From positions 62,001-126,000 of the forward strand of contig JBFONU010000004.1 of the NCBI GenBank assembly GCA_040779345.1: a stretch of 64,000 bases of DNA, read 5' to 3'. Source of the DNA: Thalassotalea_H sp040779345. Lineage in GTDB: Bacteria; Pseudomonadota; Gammaproteobacteria; Enterobacterales; Alteromonadaceae. Every line of letters starts with the position of its first letter. The stretch's first letter is position 1. Shown in pieces: positions 34,704 to 43,890 of this stretch. Position numbers and translations under genes: made by a program. The notes beneath the pieces are model-generated. The model was not told where the DNA came from. It was given only the letters and a program-made list of their open reading frames with translations, and did no database searches.

Positions 34704-36593
34704 TTAAGCTTCAACAAACATTCTTCCGCGCATTTCCATATGTAATGCGTGACAGAACCAGTTACAGTAATACCACTGTACGCCTGGTTTATTTGCCGTA
34801 AAGGTTATAGATGATGTAGCTTGTGGACCAATCTCCATTTGTACACCATGGTTTGTCATACAGAAACCATGCGTAACATCTTCTACTTGGTCAAGGTTAG
34901 TGACAATAACGGTCACTTCATTACCCAATTTAACGTTGAAAGATTCCATACCGTAAGTTGGCGCAATTGATGTCATATAAACACGAACTTTGTTGCCATC
35001 ACGAATCACTTTGTTTTCTGTGTATACGTCAACACCATCACGTTTTGCTTGTGCGATAGTTTCAGAAAAAATAGTATCGTTACGAGGCCAAATTTTAAGA
35101 GGCTTCATTTTACTGCGGTGAACAATCATACAATCATGTGGTTCGGCATAAGTCGGCCCATCATGAACGAGTTTCATTTCATCACCTGAAATATCAATTA
35201 ATTGATCATTTTCAGGACGTAATGGACCAACAGGTAAGAATCTATCTTTAGAGAACTTACATAAGGCAATTAACCACTTACCATCAGCATCACGTGTTTC
35301 GCCGGCAGAAGTATGGTTATGACCTGGTTGATAATGTACGTCTAATTTTTGACGAATGTAGTTAACTTTTTTGCCGTTATGCGCATCAATCGCATCTTGA
35401 ACATTCCACTTAGCAATTTGGCTATCAAGGAATAACGTTGTATAAGCGTTACCTTTATTATCAAATGCAGTATGAAGTGGACCTAAACCTAACTCTGGCT
35501 CTGCAACAATGGCATCACGCGGCTTGATTTTATTGCTAAATAAGGCATCTAATTTCTTGATGGCAATAATTGATACTGTTGGTGATAACTTACCATTAGC
35601 AACAAAGTATTCGCCGTTTGGTGAAGTATTCATGCCATGTGGTGATTTAGGTACAGGGATATAACGAGTTAATTCAGAGCCTTTGGTACCATCTAAAACC
35701 GGTACATCATTACCGTTATACGTTTTGAATTTACCCGCTTTTAGTGCGGCTTCACAACGTGCTAAACTAAAGACAACCACATGATCACGCTCAGCTGAGA
35801 TCATATCGCCTAAGTTCATGCCCATTTCTGAGTTATAACAAGTAGAGGCGAAATATTTACCATCGTAATCAGCATCAGTATTGTCTAAGTTACCATCAAC
35901 CATTACTTGGAAAGCCACTTCCATTTTCTCAGCGTCAATCACATTAAATAATGAACGGTAAGTGCTCACATCTTTCATGCCGCCTTTACCATCGTTATTC
36001 ATTGGAATTTCAAATTCACCATTACAAATAACGTATTTAGTATGTGGTACTTTTTGTACACGTAAACCGTGGATCGCTTGTACGTTTGGAATGGTGATCA
36101 TTTTGTCACACTTCATCACGTCACAACGAATACGCGCTACACGCGAGTTAGCTTTATCATTGATAAAAACGTACTTACCATTGTAACGACCATCTGTCAT
36201 TGACATGTGAGGATGGTGAGAATCACCTGCATGAAGGTCAGCGCTATCACCTTTGATACGCTTACTTTCGTCAGTTAAACCCCACCCTGTCGCAGAATCA
36301 GTATTGAAAACTGGGATACGCATCAACTCACGCATTGAAGGTACACCTAAAATGCGTACTTCACCTGAGTGACCACCACTCCAAAAACCATAATACTCAT
36401 CTAAATCGCCAGGGCCAACATGAGGGCTATTTGAAGCATCTTTTCTTTGAGCTTGTGCCATTGATGAAAACATAGCGGCAGTCATAGGAGCAGCAACTGC
36501 ACCAGCACCTATTAACGCGGTTTTACCAAAAAACTTACGTCTATCTTCATTTTCTAGCTCTACGTTGTTAGAGCTTTTATCGTCGTTACTCAT
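34704..36593 (-). CDS. nosZ: Nitrous-oxide reductase, TAT-exported (clade I type)
   Basis: NosZ reduces N2O to N2 in the periplasm. From the ATG at 36593 (RBS GGAGAAG) it has 629 residues. A twin-arginine signal DRRKFFGKTAL marks the TAT-dependent clade I type. The seven-bladed propeller carries the CuZ histidines, including DSHHPH near residue 120. The C-terminal cupredoxin domain has the CuA ligands in CNWFCHALHMEM: Cys610, Cys614, His618 and Met621. It follows nosR after 72 bp and has its own terminator. Confidence 0.97.
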   Translation of the reverse strand: MSNDDKSSNNVELENEDRRKFFGKTALIGAGAVAAPMTAAMFSSMAQAQRKDASNSPHVGPGDLDEYYGFWSGGHSGEVRILGVPSMRELMRIPVFNTDSATGWGLTDESKRIKGDSADLHAGDSHHPHMSMTDGRYNGKYVFINDKANSRVARIRCDVMKCDKMITIPNVQAIHGLRVQKVPHTKYVICNGEFEIPMNNDGKGGMKDVSTYRSLFNVIDAEKMEVAFQVMVDGNLDNTDADYDGKYFASTCYNSEMGMNLGDMISAERDHVVVFSLARCEAALKAGKFKTYNGNDVPVLDGTKGSELTRYIPVPKSPHGMNTSPNGEYFVANGKLSPTVSIIAIKKLDALFSNKIKPRDAIVAEPELGLGPLHTAFDNKGNAYTTLFLDSQIAKWNVQDAIDAHNGKKVNYIRQKLDVHYQPGHNHTSAGETRDADGKWLIALCKFSKDRFLPVGPLRPENDQLIDISGDEMKLVHDGPTYAEPHDCMIVHRSKMKPLKIWPRNDTIFSETIAQAKRDGVDVYTENKVIRDGNKVRVYMTSIAPTYGMESFNVKLGNEVTVIVTNLDQVEDVTHGFCMTNHGVQMEIGPQATSSITFTANKPGVQWYYCNWFCHALHMEMRGRMFVEA

Positions 36594-36665
36594 ACTCTTC
36601 TCCACTTTTATTATCTTTACATTTCATTATTAAATTTGGTTACCAATGCACTTTTTATTAAGGTG

Positions 36666-38795
36666 TTAAGCGACATTGACGGTTTCTATTTCATTTTCTT
36701 GAAACTTTCGTTTCTTACGTGCTAATTTTTTCAACGGCGGACATTTCTCATCGTTGAAATAGGTTATTTGACAATCCAAACAGTAATGACACTCACGCAT
36801 GTTAATTTCACCGTCAGGATTAATAGCTTGAATTTCACATTCTTTTGCACAGGTTTTACATGGCTGACCACATTCAGGACGACGTCTTAGCCAACTAAAT
36901 AAACGAATACTATTACTGGTAGAAAGTGCAGCACCTAGCGGACATAAATAACGGCAAAAGAATTTTCGGGTGAAAACATTAATGATTAACAGGGCACTGG
37001 CATATAAAACAAATGGCCATTCACGATCAAATTTTAATAAGAATGTCGTTTTAAAAGGCTCAACTTCAGCAAACTGCTCAGCCGTAGCAAGCGACTCCAT
37101 TGATAAGCCAAATAAACCTAAAAGAATAAGGTACTTAATTGCCCATAAGCGTTCATGAACAGCCCAAGGTAATTCAAATTGTGGAATTTTTATGTAGCGA
37201 GCAAAAACGTTTATTAATTCTTGAAGTGCACCAAACGGGCATAACCAACCACAATATACTGCTCTGCCCCACAACAACATGGTAACTGCAGCCGCGCCCC
37301 ACAAAATAAAAATAATGGGGTCAAGTAAAAATAAGTCCCAAGAAAAGTCTGACATAAACGCTTGCAGGAAGGTAAATACGTTCACAATTGATAATTGACC
37401 ACCCCATGACCAACCGATAAAGACCACGGTTATAATTAAGAAGCCATGTCTAAAGTTATGCATAAATGTTGGGTGACGGACAATAATATCTTGCAAGAAT
37501 AAGGTGATGAGTAATACAGCAAGTAATATGAAGAGAATAATGACTTCAATGTTTTTTTCTTGCCATACTTGCTCAGCTAACGTCAACTCAGGCTCAGGCA
37601 TAATAACGGGTGGTCGATCAAGGTATTTATCTAAGGTGTGATAATCCGCTTTAAAACTGGTAAAAATACTGTCTAACGGACCGGTTTGACGGCGTACCAA
37701 TAACTCTAACTGCCAATCTTTTGCCGGATTAAACTCGTGATGGTCACGTATAATGAAAATAGAGCGTTCCTTAAAATCAGGTGCTCCTTCAATATAAATA
37801 TCTGGCACTCGATTATGGTCTAAATCTCTAAAGGCAATCGCATCAGAGCCTTGTAATACTTGAATACGATCAAAAATCGCTCCGCGTACATAACCAGAGC
37901 CTTTAAAAGAATAGCCAGTGCCCATTAAGATAACGGCATGCTCACCTTCTTTTAAGCTTGATACTAGATAGTCGTATTCACTATCACCTAATAAGTTTCG
38001 ACCTATAGAAGGAATATTAACTTGCGCAAAATACACCTCAGCAAACATATCATTTTTTTGCTCAGGCGAAGCGGCATCGACATGCTCTGCTTCGGTACCA
38101 ACAAAGGCCTCATCAACGGCTTTTCTATTTAAATACAATTTTCGAATAGAGCCATCACCGGTGAGGGTTGTCCAATCTGACTTAGCGTAAACATCAGGGT
38201 AGATTGTCCCCATTGGCTGAATTATTTCTTCACTTGCACTTATTAATCCTAAAGCACGAGCTACTTGGGTGGCTGATTTTACAATCGCAACATTCATCAC
38301 CATAACAGTAACCGTTGCGCCAGAAAGACCATCAATATGAACAATGCCTTCCGTTTGATTACCGCCAACTTTTAAACGATCAGAAACATTCAATCCGTTA
38401 TATTGTTCGGCAAAGTGATGGAGTTTACTCTCTGGTATGCCCGCTAAAATAATGGGTTCATGATGCTCTAGAACCTTAGCCCCGATATAAACGCCTTTCG
38501 GGGTGATCGCCACCAGCATATTAACAGGCTCACCGGAATACGCGGGGATTTTTGCGATATCATTTGTTTCAAACGCATAACCAATGATTTCTTCATCTTT
38601 GTAGATTGTCCACGTTAATGGCTCACCTTGTTTCTCGCCAATTTTAGTAAGCTGAGGAAACATTTCATGGATCAATGGAATAGGGTCTTTGGGAGGGCTG
38701 ACAAAAAGTGCCTGTGCAGGCATAACAAAACATAAAAAAGCGCCAACTAAAAGCAGTGTGCGAGTCATTAAATTATGTTTATTAGTTTTTATCAT
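36666..38795 (-). CDS. nosR: NosR membrane-bound electron donor/regulator for NosZ
   Basis: A 709-residue protein required for nosZ expression and for electron supply to NosZ. In order it has a signal peptide, a periplasmic FMN-binding domain with the covalent flavin motif SGAT near residue 153, and several transmembrane helices (about 410-640). Two cytoplasmic CxxxCP motifs (CGWLCPFGA, CRYLCPLGA) follow. The end is a ferredoxin-like part with CGQPCKTCAKEC and CHYCLDC clusters. It is the first gene of the nos cluster, 87 bp downstream of a perfect FNR-type box. Confidence 0.95.
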   Translation of the reverse strand: MIKTNKHNLMTRTLLLVGAFLCFVMPAQALFVSPPKDPIPLIHEMFPQLTKIGEKQGEPLTWTIYKDEEIIGYAFETNDIAKIPAYSGEPVNMLVAITPKGVYIGAKVLEHHEPIILAGIPESKLHHFAEQYNGLNVSDRLKVGGNQTEGIVHIDGLSGATVTVMVMNVAIVKSATQVARALGLISASEEIIQPMGTIYPDVYAKSDWTTLTGDGSIRKLYLNRKAVDEAFVGTEAEHVDAASPEQKNDMFAEVYFAQVNIPSIGRNLLGDSEYDYLVSSLKEGEHAVILMGTGYSFKGSGYVRGAIFDRIQVLQGSDAIAFRDLDHNRVPDIYIEGAPDFKERSIFIIRDHHEFNPAKDWQLELLVRRQTGPLDSIFTSFKADYHTLDKYLDRPPVIMPEPELTLAEQVWQEKNIEVIILFILLAVLLITLFLQDIIVRHPTFMHNFRHGFLIITVVFIGWSWGGQLSIVNVFTFLQAFMSDFSWDLFLLDPIIFILWGAAAVTMLLWGRAVYCGWLCPFGALQELINVFARYIKIPQFELPWAVHERLWAIKYLILLGLFGLSMESLATAEQFAEVEPFKTTFLLKFDREWPFVLYASALLIINVFTRKFFCRYLCPLGAALSTSNSIRLFSWLRRRPECGQPCKTCAKECEIQAINPDGEINMRECHYCLDCQITYFNDEKCPPLKKLARKKRKFQENEIETVNVA

Positions 38796-38882
38796 TTTCT
38801 AAAAATCATCCTTTTAGCGCTAAAATTTTAGATAAGGCGCGACAATATGTCGCACATACTACGCTGACAGATAAGAAGAAAT

Positions 38883-38896
38883 TTGATCTAAATCAA
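38883..38896 (-). promoter_or_regulatory. FNR/Dnr-type box upstream of nosR
   Basis: TTGAT-CTAA-ATCAA is a perfect match to the FNR consensus TTGAT-N4-ATCAA. Its position 87 bp upstream of the nosR start suits activation under oxygen limitation. Confidence 0.85.
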
Positions 38897-39025
38897 AAAC
38901 ATGAAGGAGGACTTGATAGGAAGTTAATGGATATGATGCAGATCAAGAAAAGCAAGTAAAACGGTTATTCATCATAAAATACGAGTGTTTATCTTTTGAT
39001 AGCTCGATGAGTTAAATTGGGAAAC

Positions 39026-39277
39026 CTAACGAATATGAATACTAGGGTTAGTGTCAATATCACCGTCGCAACTGATGGTTGTAACGTTATTATCTAATTG
39101 CATGATGGCAATATTTCCAGAAGGATAACAACGCATAAACGAAAGTTGATAGCCATATTTTGCTAAACTACTTGCTGAAAATTTTTGCGCTAACGTGAGA
39201 TGAGACCATAAGCTTTGAAAATCATCTTGGCTTGCGCGCCTGTCAATTAATGGATCTCTCGATTTTCCTTCTTGCAT
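39026..39277 (-). CDS. Small hypothetical protein
   Basis: An 83-residue frame with a plausible composition but no recognised domain and only a weak RBS. It has two cysteines (MRCYPSG, TISCDGD), no signal peptide and no membrane segment. It lies alone between nosR and tyrS on the same strand. It may be real, but support is modest. Confidence 0.4.
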   Translation of the reverse strand: MQEGKSRDPLIDRRASQDDFQSLWSHLTLAQKFSASSLAKYGYQLSFMRCYPSGNIAIMQLDNNVTTISCDGDIDTNPSIHIR

Positions 39278-39464
39278 TGCTAAATACCTAACAAGTTACC
39301 TTTTTAACTATCAAAGCATATTGCATTCCACTTTTATGAAATCATGAGACTTCAATAAGTTAAAGACATTGACTAAGCTACTCTTTTAGCGAGTTGTAAA
39401 AATAACCGACGCTTACTTAATAAAATTTAACGATCAAACGAAAACTTATCTCAAGAAATTTCCC

Positions 39465-39492
39465 AAAAAAAAGCCAGTCATTAAGACTGGCT
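39465..39492 (-). terminator. Intrinsic terminator of tyrS
   Basis: AGCCAGTC at 39472-39479 and GACTGGCT at 39485-39492 form an 8-bp stem. On the minus strand it is followed by eight T residues. It lies about 45 bp after the tyrS stop codon. Confidence 0.9.
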
Positions 39493-39534
39493 ATACAAAT
39501 ACAGAGCTGAAAATTAAGTTGAACGTTTGCTTAG

Positions 39535-40734
39535 CTACGCAACAGTAACTTTAGCAAATTTACGCTTTCCTACTTGGAAAACAGCCTTTGTGCCTGCGGT
39601 AATAACTACCTTGCTATCGGCAATTTTTTCACCATCTATTTTCGCTGCACCTTGCTTGATCATCCGCATAGCTTCAGAGGTACTAGCCACTAAACCCGCT
39701 TCTTTTAATAAGTTGGCAATGGCAATTTCACCGTTCTCAGTCTGAATTGTTGGCTCTGGCATTTCATCTGGCATTGCCCCTTTTTGAAAACGATTAATAA
39801 ACTCTTGGTGCGCCGCTTGTGCTGCATCTTCATCATGAAAACGCGCAATAAGCTCTTTAGCTAAATCAATTTTTACGTCTCGTGGATTTGCTCCATCAGC
39901 AATTTTTGCTTTATACCCTTCTATCACTTCTATTGGTTTAAAGCTTAACAGGTCATAGTATCGCCACATTAAGTCGTCTGATATTGACATGATTTTACCA
40001 AACATTTCTGTTGGACTATCTGTAATGCCAATATAATTATTTAATGATTTAGACATTTTTTGCACACCGTCTAAACCTTCTAATAACGGCATCATTAATA
40101 CGGTTTGTGGGCGTTGGCCTTCAGATTTTTGTAACTCACGTCCCATTAATAAATTAAATTTCTGGTCAGTACCGCCCAACTCAACATCAGATTCAAGCGC
40201 AACAGAGTCCCAGCCCTGAACTAAAGGATACATAAATTCATGAATGGCAATAGATTGACCGCCAGCATAACGCTTTTTAAAGTCATCACGCTCCATCATA
40301 CGAGCCACGGTTTGACGAGAGGCTAATTTTAACATGCCTGCTGCGCCAAGCTTTTCCATCCAAGTAGAATTAAACGCAACCGTTGTTTTCGCTGGATCTA
40401 ATATTTTAAAAACTTGCTCTTTATAGGTTTCAGCATTCGCAAGTACATCTTCCTTGGTTAAAGCTTTACGGGTAACATTTTTTCCCGTTGGATCGCCAAT
40501 CATGCCGGTGAAGTCACCAATTAAAAATATAACCTCATGACCGAGTTGTTGAAATTGGCGAAGTTTATTAATTAAGACCGTATGACCTAAATGCAAGTCT
40601 GGTGCTGTTGGATCAAAACCCGCCTTAATTTTAAGCGGCTTACCTTGCTTAAGTTTTTCTAACAACTCATCTTCTAGCAAAATTTCTTCGGCACCACGTT
40701 TTATTTCTGAAAACGCTTGGCTGATATCTGACAT
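39535..40734 (-). CDS. tyrS: Tyrosyl-tRNA synthetase (TyrZ-like subtype)
   Basis: A 399-residue class I synthetase that charges tRNA-Tyr. The HIGH motif appears as HLGHT near residue 48 and the KMSKS motif is canonical (KMSKSLNN), which matches the TyrZ-like subtype better than E. coli TyrS with its KFGKT. A C-terminal S4 RNA-binding domain (about 335-399) is present. It is a single gene with a strong terminator, divergent from the M23 peptidase gene. Confidence 0.95.
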   Translation of the reverse strand: MSDISQAFSEIKRGAEEILLEDELLEKLKQGKPLKIKAGFDPTAPDLHLGHTVLINKLRQFQQLGHEVIFLIGDFTGMIGDPTGKNVTRKALTKEDVLANAETYKEQVFKILDPAKTTVAFNSTWMEKLGAAGMLKLASRQTVARMMERDDFKKRYAGGQSIAIHEFMYPLVQGWDSVALESDVELGGTDQKFNLLMGRELQKSEGQRPQTVLMMPLLEGLDGVQKMSKSLNNYIGITDSPTEMFGKIMSISDDLMWRYYDLLSFKPIEVIEGYKAKIADGANPRDVKIDLAKELIARFHDEDAAQAAHQEFINRFQKGAMPDEMPEPTIQTENGEIAIANLLKEAGLVASTSEAMRMIKQGAAKIDGEKIADSKVVITAGTKAVFQVGKRKFAKVTVA

Positions 40735-40892
40735 TGATTTAGCTCCAATTACGGGAATTTTTTATAAATATTGGCCGAATTCTACTGTAAATTCATAGCC
40801 TGTGGAACGGCAAACATTGTTTCCTTGCATATTATTTTGTTATAGTAAACGACAGACGTCGTATCAAAGTTAGTTGTATAGGCTGTAACTTT

Positions 40893-42248
40893 TTGAATAA
40901 TATAAAAAATTTATATATAGAACTCCCAAAGCAGCACAGGATTTTTATCACTGTAGTTAGCCTGTTGTTGCTATTGTTGGTGATATTTCCCTCAGAAAAA
41001 GCAACGGCTAGCCGCCAATCCGAACAATCTTCGCTTGAAATTGGTAAGCGTTATCAGTTGGCAGTACCTGAACAATCCTCAGTGACATTAAATCAAAAAG
41101 CCTCTCAAACTAATGATAGTAACCTTCTGGTAGAAAAAGCATCACTATCATGGCAAACGGCAAAAGTTAAACGCGGAGATTCACTCGCAAAAATTTTCAA
41201 ACGTTTAGGGTTTAACGCCAGAACTACTCATGATGTAAGCCGAGCAAAAGGTGATGATAGTCAATTATTAAAAAAACTGAATGTCGGTGATCAACTGCGC
41301 ATTGGCAAGAATTCAGCTGGAAAGCTCGCAGCACTTGAATACCCGTTATCTAAAACTGAAACTTTGTATGTGACGCTAGTTGATGATAAATATCAGTCGG
41401 TAAAAGAAACCAAAACAGTAGAAATCAGAGAAAGTATTGCGCATGGCGTGATCAAATCTAATTTTTGGAATGCTGGCATTGTCGCTGGTCTTGATGATGG
41501 CCAAATCATTAATTTAGCCAATATTTTCGGTTGGGATATCGATTTTGCTCTTGATATTCGCAAAGGAGATAGTTTTCATGTGGTCTATGAAAATAAATAC
41601 ATTGATGGAGAATATATCGGCACAGGAAAAATACTTGCTGCGGAATTTATTAACCAGGATGAGCCTTTCCAAGCGATCCGCTTTTCTGATGGAGAATACT
41701 ATACGCCAACAGGTAAAAGCATGCGTAAAGCATTTTTGCGTGCACCGGTTAATTTTAAGTATATTAGTTCTAATTTTAAAAAGAGTCGTTTTCACCCTGT
41801 CACGAAGCAATGGAAAGCACACAAGGGGACAGACTACGCCGCTAAAACAGGTACTCCAGTTGTTGCTGCAGGTAATGGTAAAGTAATTCGTGCGGGTTAT
41901 GACAGATATAACGGCCATCATGTATTTGTTCAACATGGTAATGGTATAGAAACTCGTTATATCCACTTTTCAAAACGTGCAGTGAAAAAAGGTCAACGAG
42001 TGAAACAAGGGCAAGTTATTGGCTATGTCGGCTCAACAGGCCAAGCTGCTGGACCGCATTTGCATTATGCTTTTTTAGTTAATGGGGTATATCGTAACCC
42101 TAGGACAGTGAAACTGCCTGACGTAAGACCGTTGAATAAAAAATATAAAAGTGAATTTACCGCGCTTGCTAATCAACGTTTAACGGAATTATCAGGTTCA
42201 AAACTTGCGTTAAATACATTACAAAATGGCAATCTTCAAGTTCAGTAA
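40893..42248 (+). CDS. M23 family murein endopeptidase with OapA/LysM-like domain (MepM-like)
   Basis: A 451-residue envelope enzyme starting at TTG. A membrane anchor (about residues 18-32) is followed by an OapA/LysM-like domain containing VKRGDSLAKIFKRLG. The C-terminal LytM/peptidase M23 domain has the zinc motifs HKGTDYA and HLHYAF. Such proteins cut peptide cross-links in peptidoglycan to allow growth. The stop overlaps the start of anmK by 1 bp (TAATG), so the two are coupled and link wall cleavage with wall recycling. Confidence 0.9.
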   Translation: MNNIKNLYIELPKQHRIFITVVSLLLLLLVIFPSEKATASRQSEQSSLEIGKRYQLAVPEQSSVTLNQKASQTNDSNLLVEKASLSWQTAKVKRGDSLAKIFKRLGFNARTTHDVSRAKGDDSQLLKKLNVGDQLRIGKNSAGKLAALEYPLSKTETLYVTLVDDKYQSVKETKTVEIRESIAHGVIKSNFWNAGIVAGLDDGQIINLANIFGWDIDFALDIRKGDSFHVVYENKYIDGEYIGTGKILAAEFINQDEPFQAIRFSDGEYYTPTGKSMRKAFLRAPVNFKYISSNFKKSRFHPVTKQWKAHKGTDYAAKTGTPVVAAGNGKVIRAGYDRYNGHHVFVQHGNGIETRYIHFSKRAVKKGQRVKQGQVIGYVGSTGQAAGPHLHYAFLVNGVYRNPRTVKLPDVRPLNKKYKSEFTALANQRLTELSGSKLALNTLQNGNLQVQ

Positions 42249-43369
42249 TGGTTAAGGCTAAGTTCTATATTGGTATCATGTCTGGCACGAGCGCAGACGG
42301 AGTCGATTTAGCCTTAGTTGACTTTTCATCAGGAACGGCTCAGTTAATCGCCCACTCTTATCAAACTTATAACGATAGTCTTCACCAAAAAATCACTTCG
42401 CTTTATTCACCCAGCCAAAATGAAATTGATCGAATGGGAAGCTTGGGCATTGAATTAGCACACTTTTTTTCTCAAGCTATTCAGCAATTATTAAAGCAAG
42501 AGCAGCTAACAGCAGAGCATATTATTGCCATAGGTTGCCATGGGCAAACTATTCGACATCGCCCCATAACAGATCATCATACGACTCACCCTTTTACCCT
42601 GCAAATAGGCTGTAATCAAACCTTAGCCTGCTTAACAAACATTAAGGTTATTGGTGATTTTAGAACGAAAGATATGGCATTAGGTGGTCAAGGCGCCCCT
42701 CTTGTCCCTGCATTTCATCAATACCTATTTGCCAGAGAAAAACAAGATATTGTCATCGTAAACTTAGGCGGTATTGCTAATATTACCTTCTTACCGCAAG
42801 ACACCAACAATGAAATAATTGGTTTTGATACTGGCCCAGCCAATGCTCTACTGGATGCTTGGTGTTATAAAAACACAGGTAATCGTTATGATAAAAATGG
42901 ACAGTGGGCCGCTCAAGGCCAGATTTGCCAATCATTACTTAACCAGCTGTTATCTGATAGCTATTTTTCTTTACCTGCGCCTAAAAGCACTGGCAGAGAG
43001 TATTTTAATTTAGCTTGGTTAACCTCATATATTGACAAACTTTCTTTACCTGCGGTAGACATTCAAGCCACTCTTAGCGCTCTAACCGCACGCTCGATTG
43101 CAGAAGAGATCAATCAATTAACACCGAAGGCTTTCGTATATTTATGCGGAGGGGGAATTGACAATTCTTATTGTTATAAGCTTTTAGAACAAGAACTTAA
43201 CAGCCATTTTGTCAAAACAATTAATGCATTAAACCTGAATAATAACGCGTTTGAAGCCATGGCCTTTGCATGGCTGGCTTTTGCATATGACAAAAGATTC
43301 TATGGAAATATCCCAACAGTGACGGGGGCTAGCCAAAAAACTATTCTAGGTATTAAGTTTTCCCCCTAA
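42248..43369 (+). CDS. anmK: Anhydro-N-acetylmuramic acid kinase
   Basis: A 373-residue sugar kinase that converts 1,6-anhydroMurNAc from peptidoglycan turnover to MurNAc-6-phosphate. The N-terminal IGIMSGTSADGVD motif, GCHGQTIRHRP, VNLGGIANITF and GFDTGPANALLDAW are diagnostic. It is full length and translationally coupled to the upstream M23 endopeptidase gene. Confidence 0.96.
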   Translation: MVKAKFYIGIMSGTSADGVDLALVDFSSGTAQLIAHSYQTYNDSLHQKITSLYSPSQNEIDRMGSLGIELAHFFSQAIQQLLKQEQLTAEHIIAIGCHGQTIRHRPITDHHTTHPFTLQIGCNQTLACLTNIKVIGDFRTKDMALGGQGAPLVPAFHQYLFAREKQDIVIVNLGGIANITFLPQDTNNEIIGFDTGPANALLDAWCYKNTGNRYDKNGQWAAQGQICQSLLNQLLSDSYFSLPAPKSTGREYFNLAWLTSYIDKLSLPAVDIQATLSALTARSIAEEINQLTPKAFVYLCGGGIDNSYCYKLLEQELNSHFVKTINALNLNNNAFEAMAFAWLAFAYDKRFYGNIPTVTGASQKTILGIKFSP

Positions 43370-43511
43370 TCCCCCTAGATCTGCAGCCTTTTCTCTCTAT
43401 AATGGAAAGTTCGCTGTAGAAAAAACACACATCCAGATGAGAGATTGAACTATTAGTAAAAATAAACATCTAACTGGTTGTGCTCTACGTTTTGGCATAT
43501 TAGGAGGAACT

Positions 43512-43703
43512 ATGGAATTTAATGACATTCATATCGGCATGAAATGCGGTAGTAAAAAAGGCAGTGGTACTATTACTTGGATCGATGGTTCAACCAAAAG
43601 AATTTACATGGCCAATACCGCTGAAAACAATAGTTTCGAAGTAGACTTTGATGAGCTTATTGAAGACCCTCAAGTACATAACCGTGAAGACACCTACTAT
43701 TAA
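43512..43703 (+). CDS. Conserved small hypothetical protein
   Basis: A 63-residue acidic protein with a strong RBS, TTAGGAGGAACT, directly before the ATG and a hairpin terminator about 55 bp after the stop. The sequence (IHIGMKCGSKKGSGTITWID) suggests a small beta-rich fold, but no family was recognised. The good expression signals make it likely to be a real gene. Confidence 0.7.
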   Translation: MEFNDIHIGMKCGSKKGSGTITWIDGSTKRIYMANTAENNSFEVDFDELIEDPQVHNREDTYY

Positions 43704-43757
43704 TTTCTCTAGTTTTACAAAATCCCATTTTTATATTTAGATAATGTCATAATGATT

Positions 43758-43784
43758 GAAAACCTCTTTAATAAAGAGGTTTTC
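43758..43784 (+). terminator. Hairpin terminator after the small acidic protein gene
   Basis: GAAAACCTCTTT and AAAGAGGTTTTC form a perfect 12-bp stem with a 3-nt loop. The T run lies within the 3' arm; the tail beyond is short. Confidence 0.7.
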
Positions 43785-43890
43785 AACGTTAACCACATAC
43801 CCTTTATTAAATAGCACTTACACTGTGTTGTCAGTTAATAAGCAACATCGTCTTATTTCGGCTATAACGACAAATGTTTTGAAAGGTTTA

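Noticed and set aside
43741..43890. Possible small ORF on the plus strand after the 63-residue gene
   Set aside because: The frame runs through the terminator hairpin and the 3' end of the GGDEF gene with no RBS.
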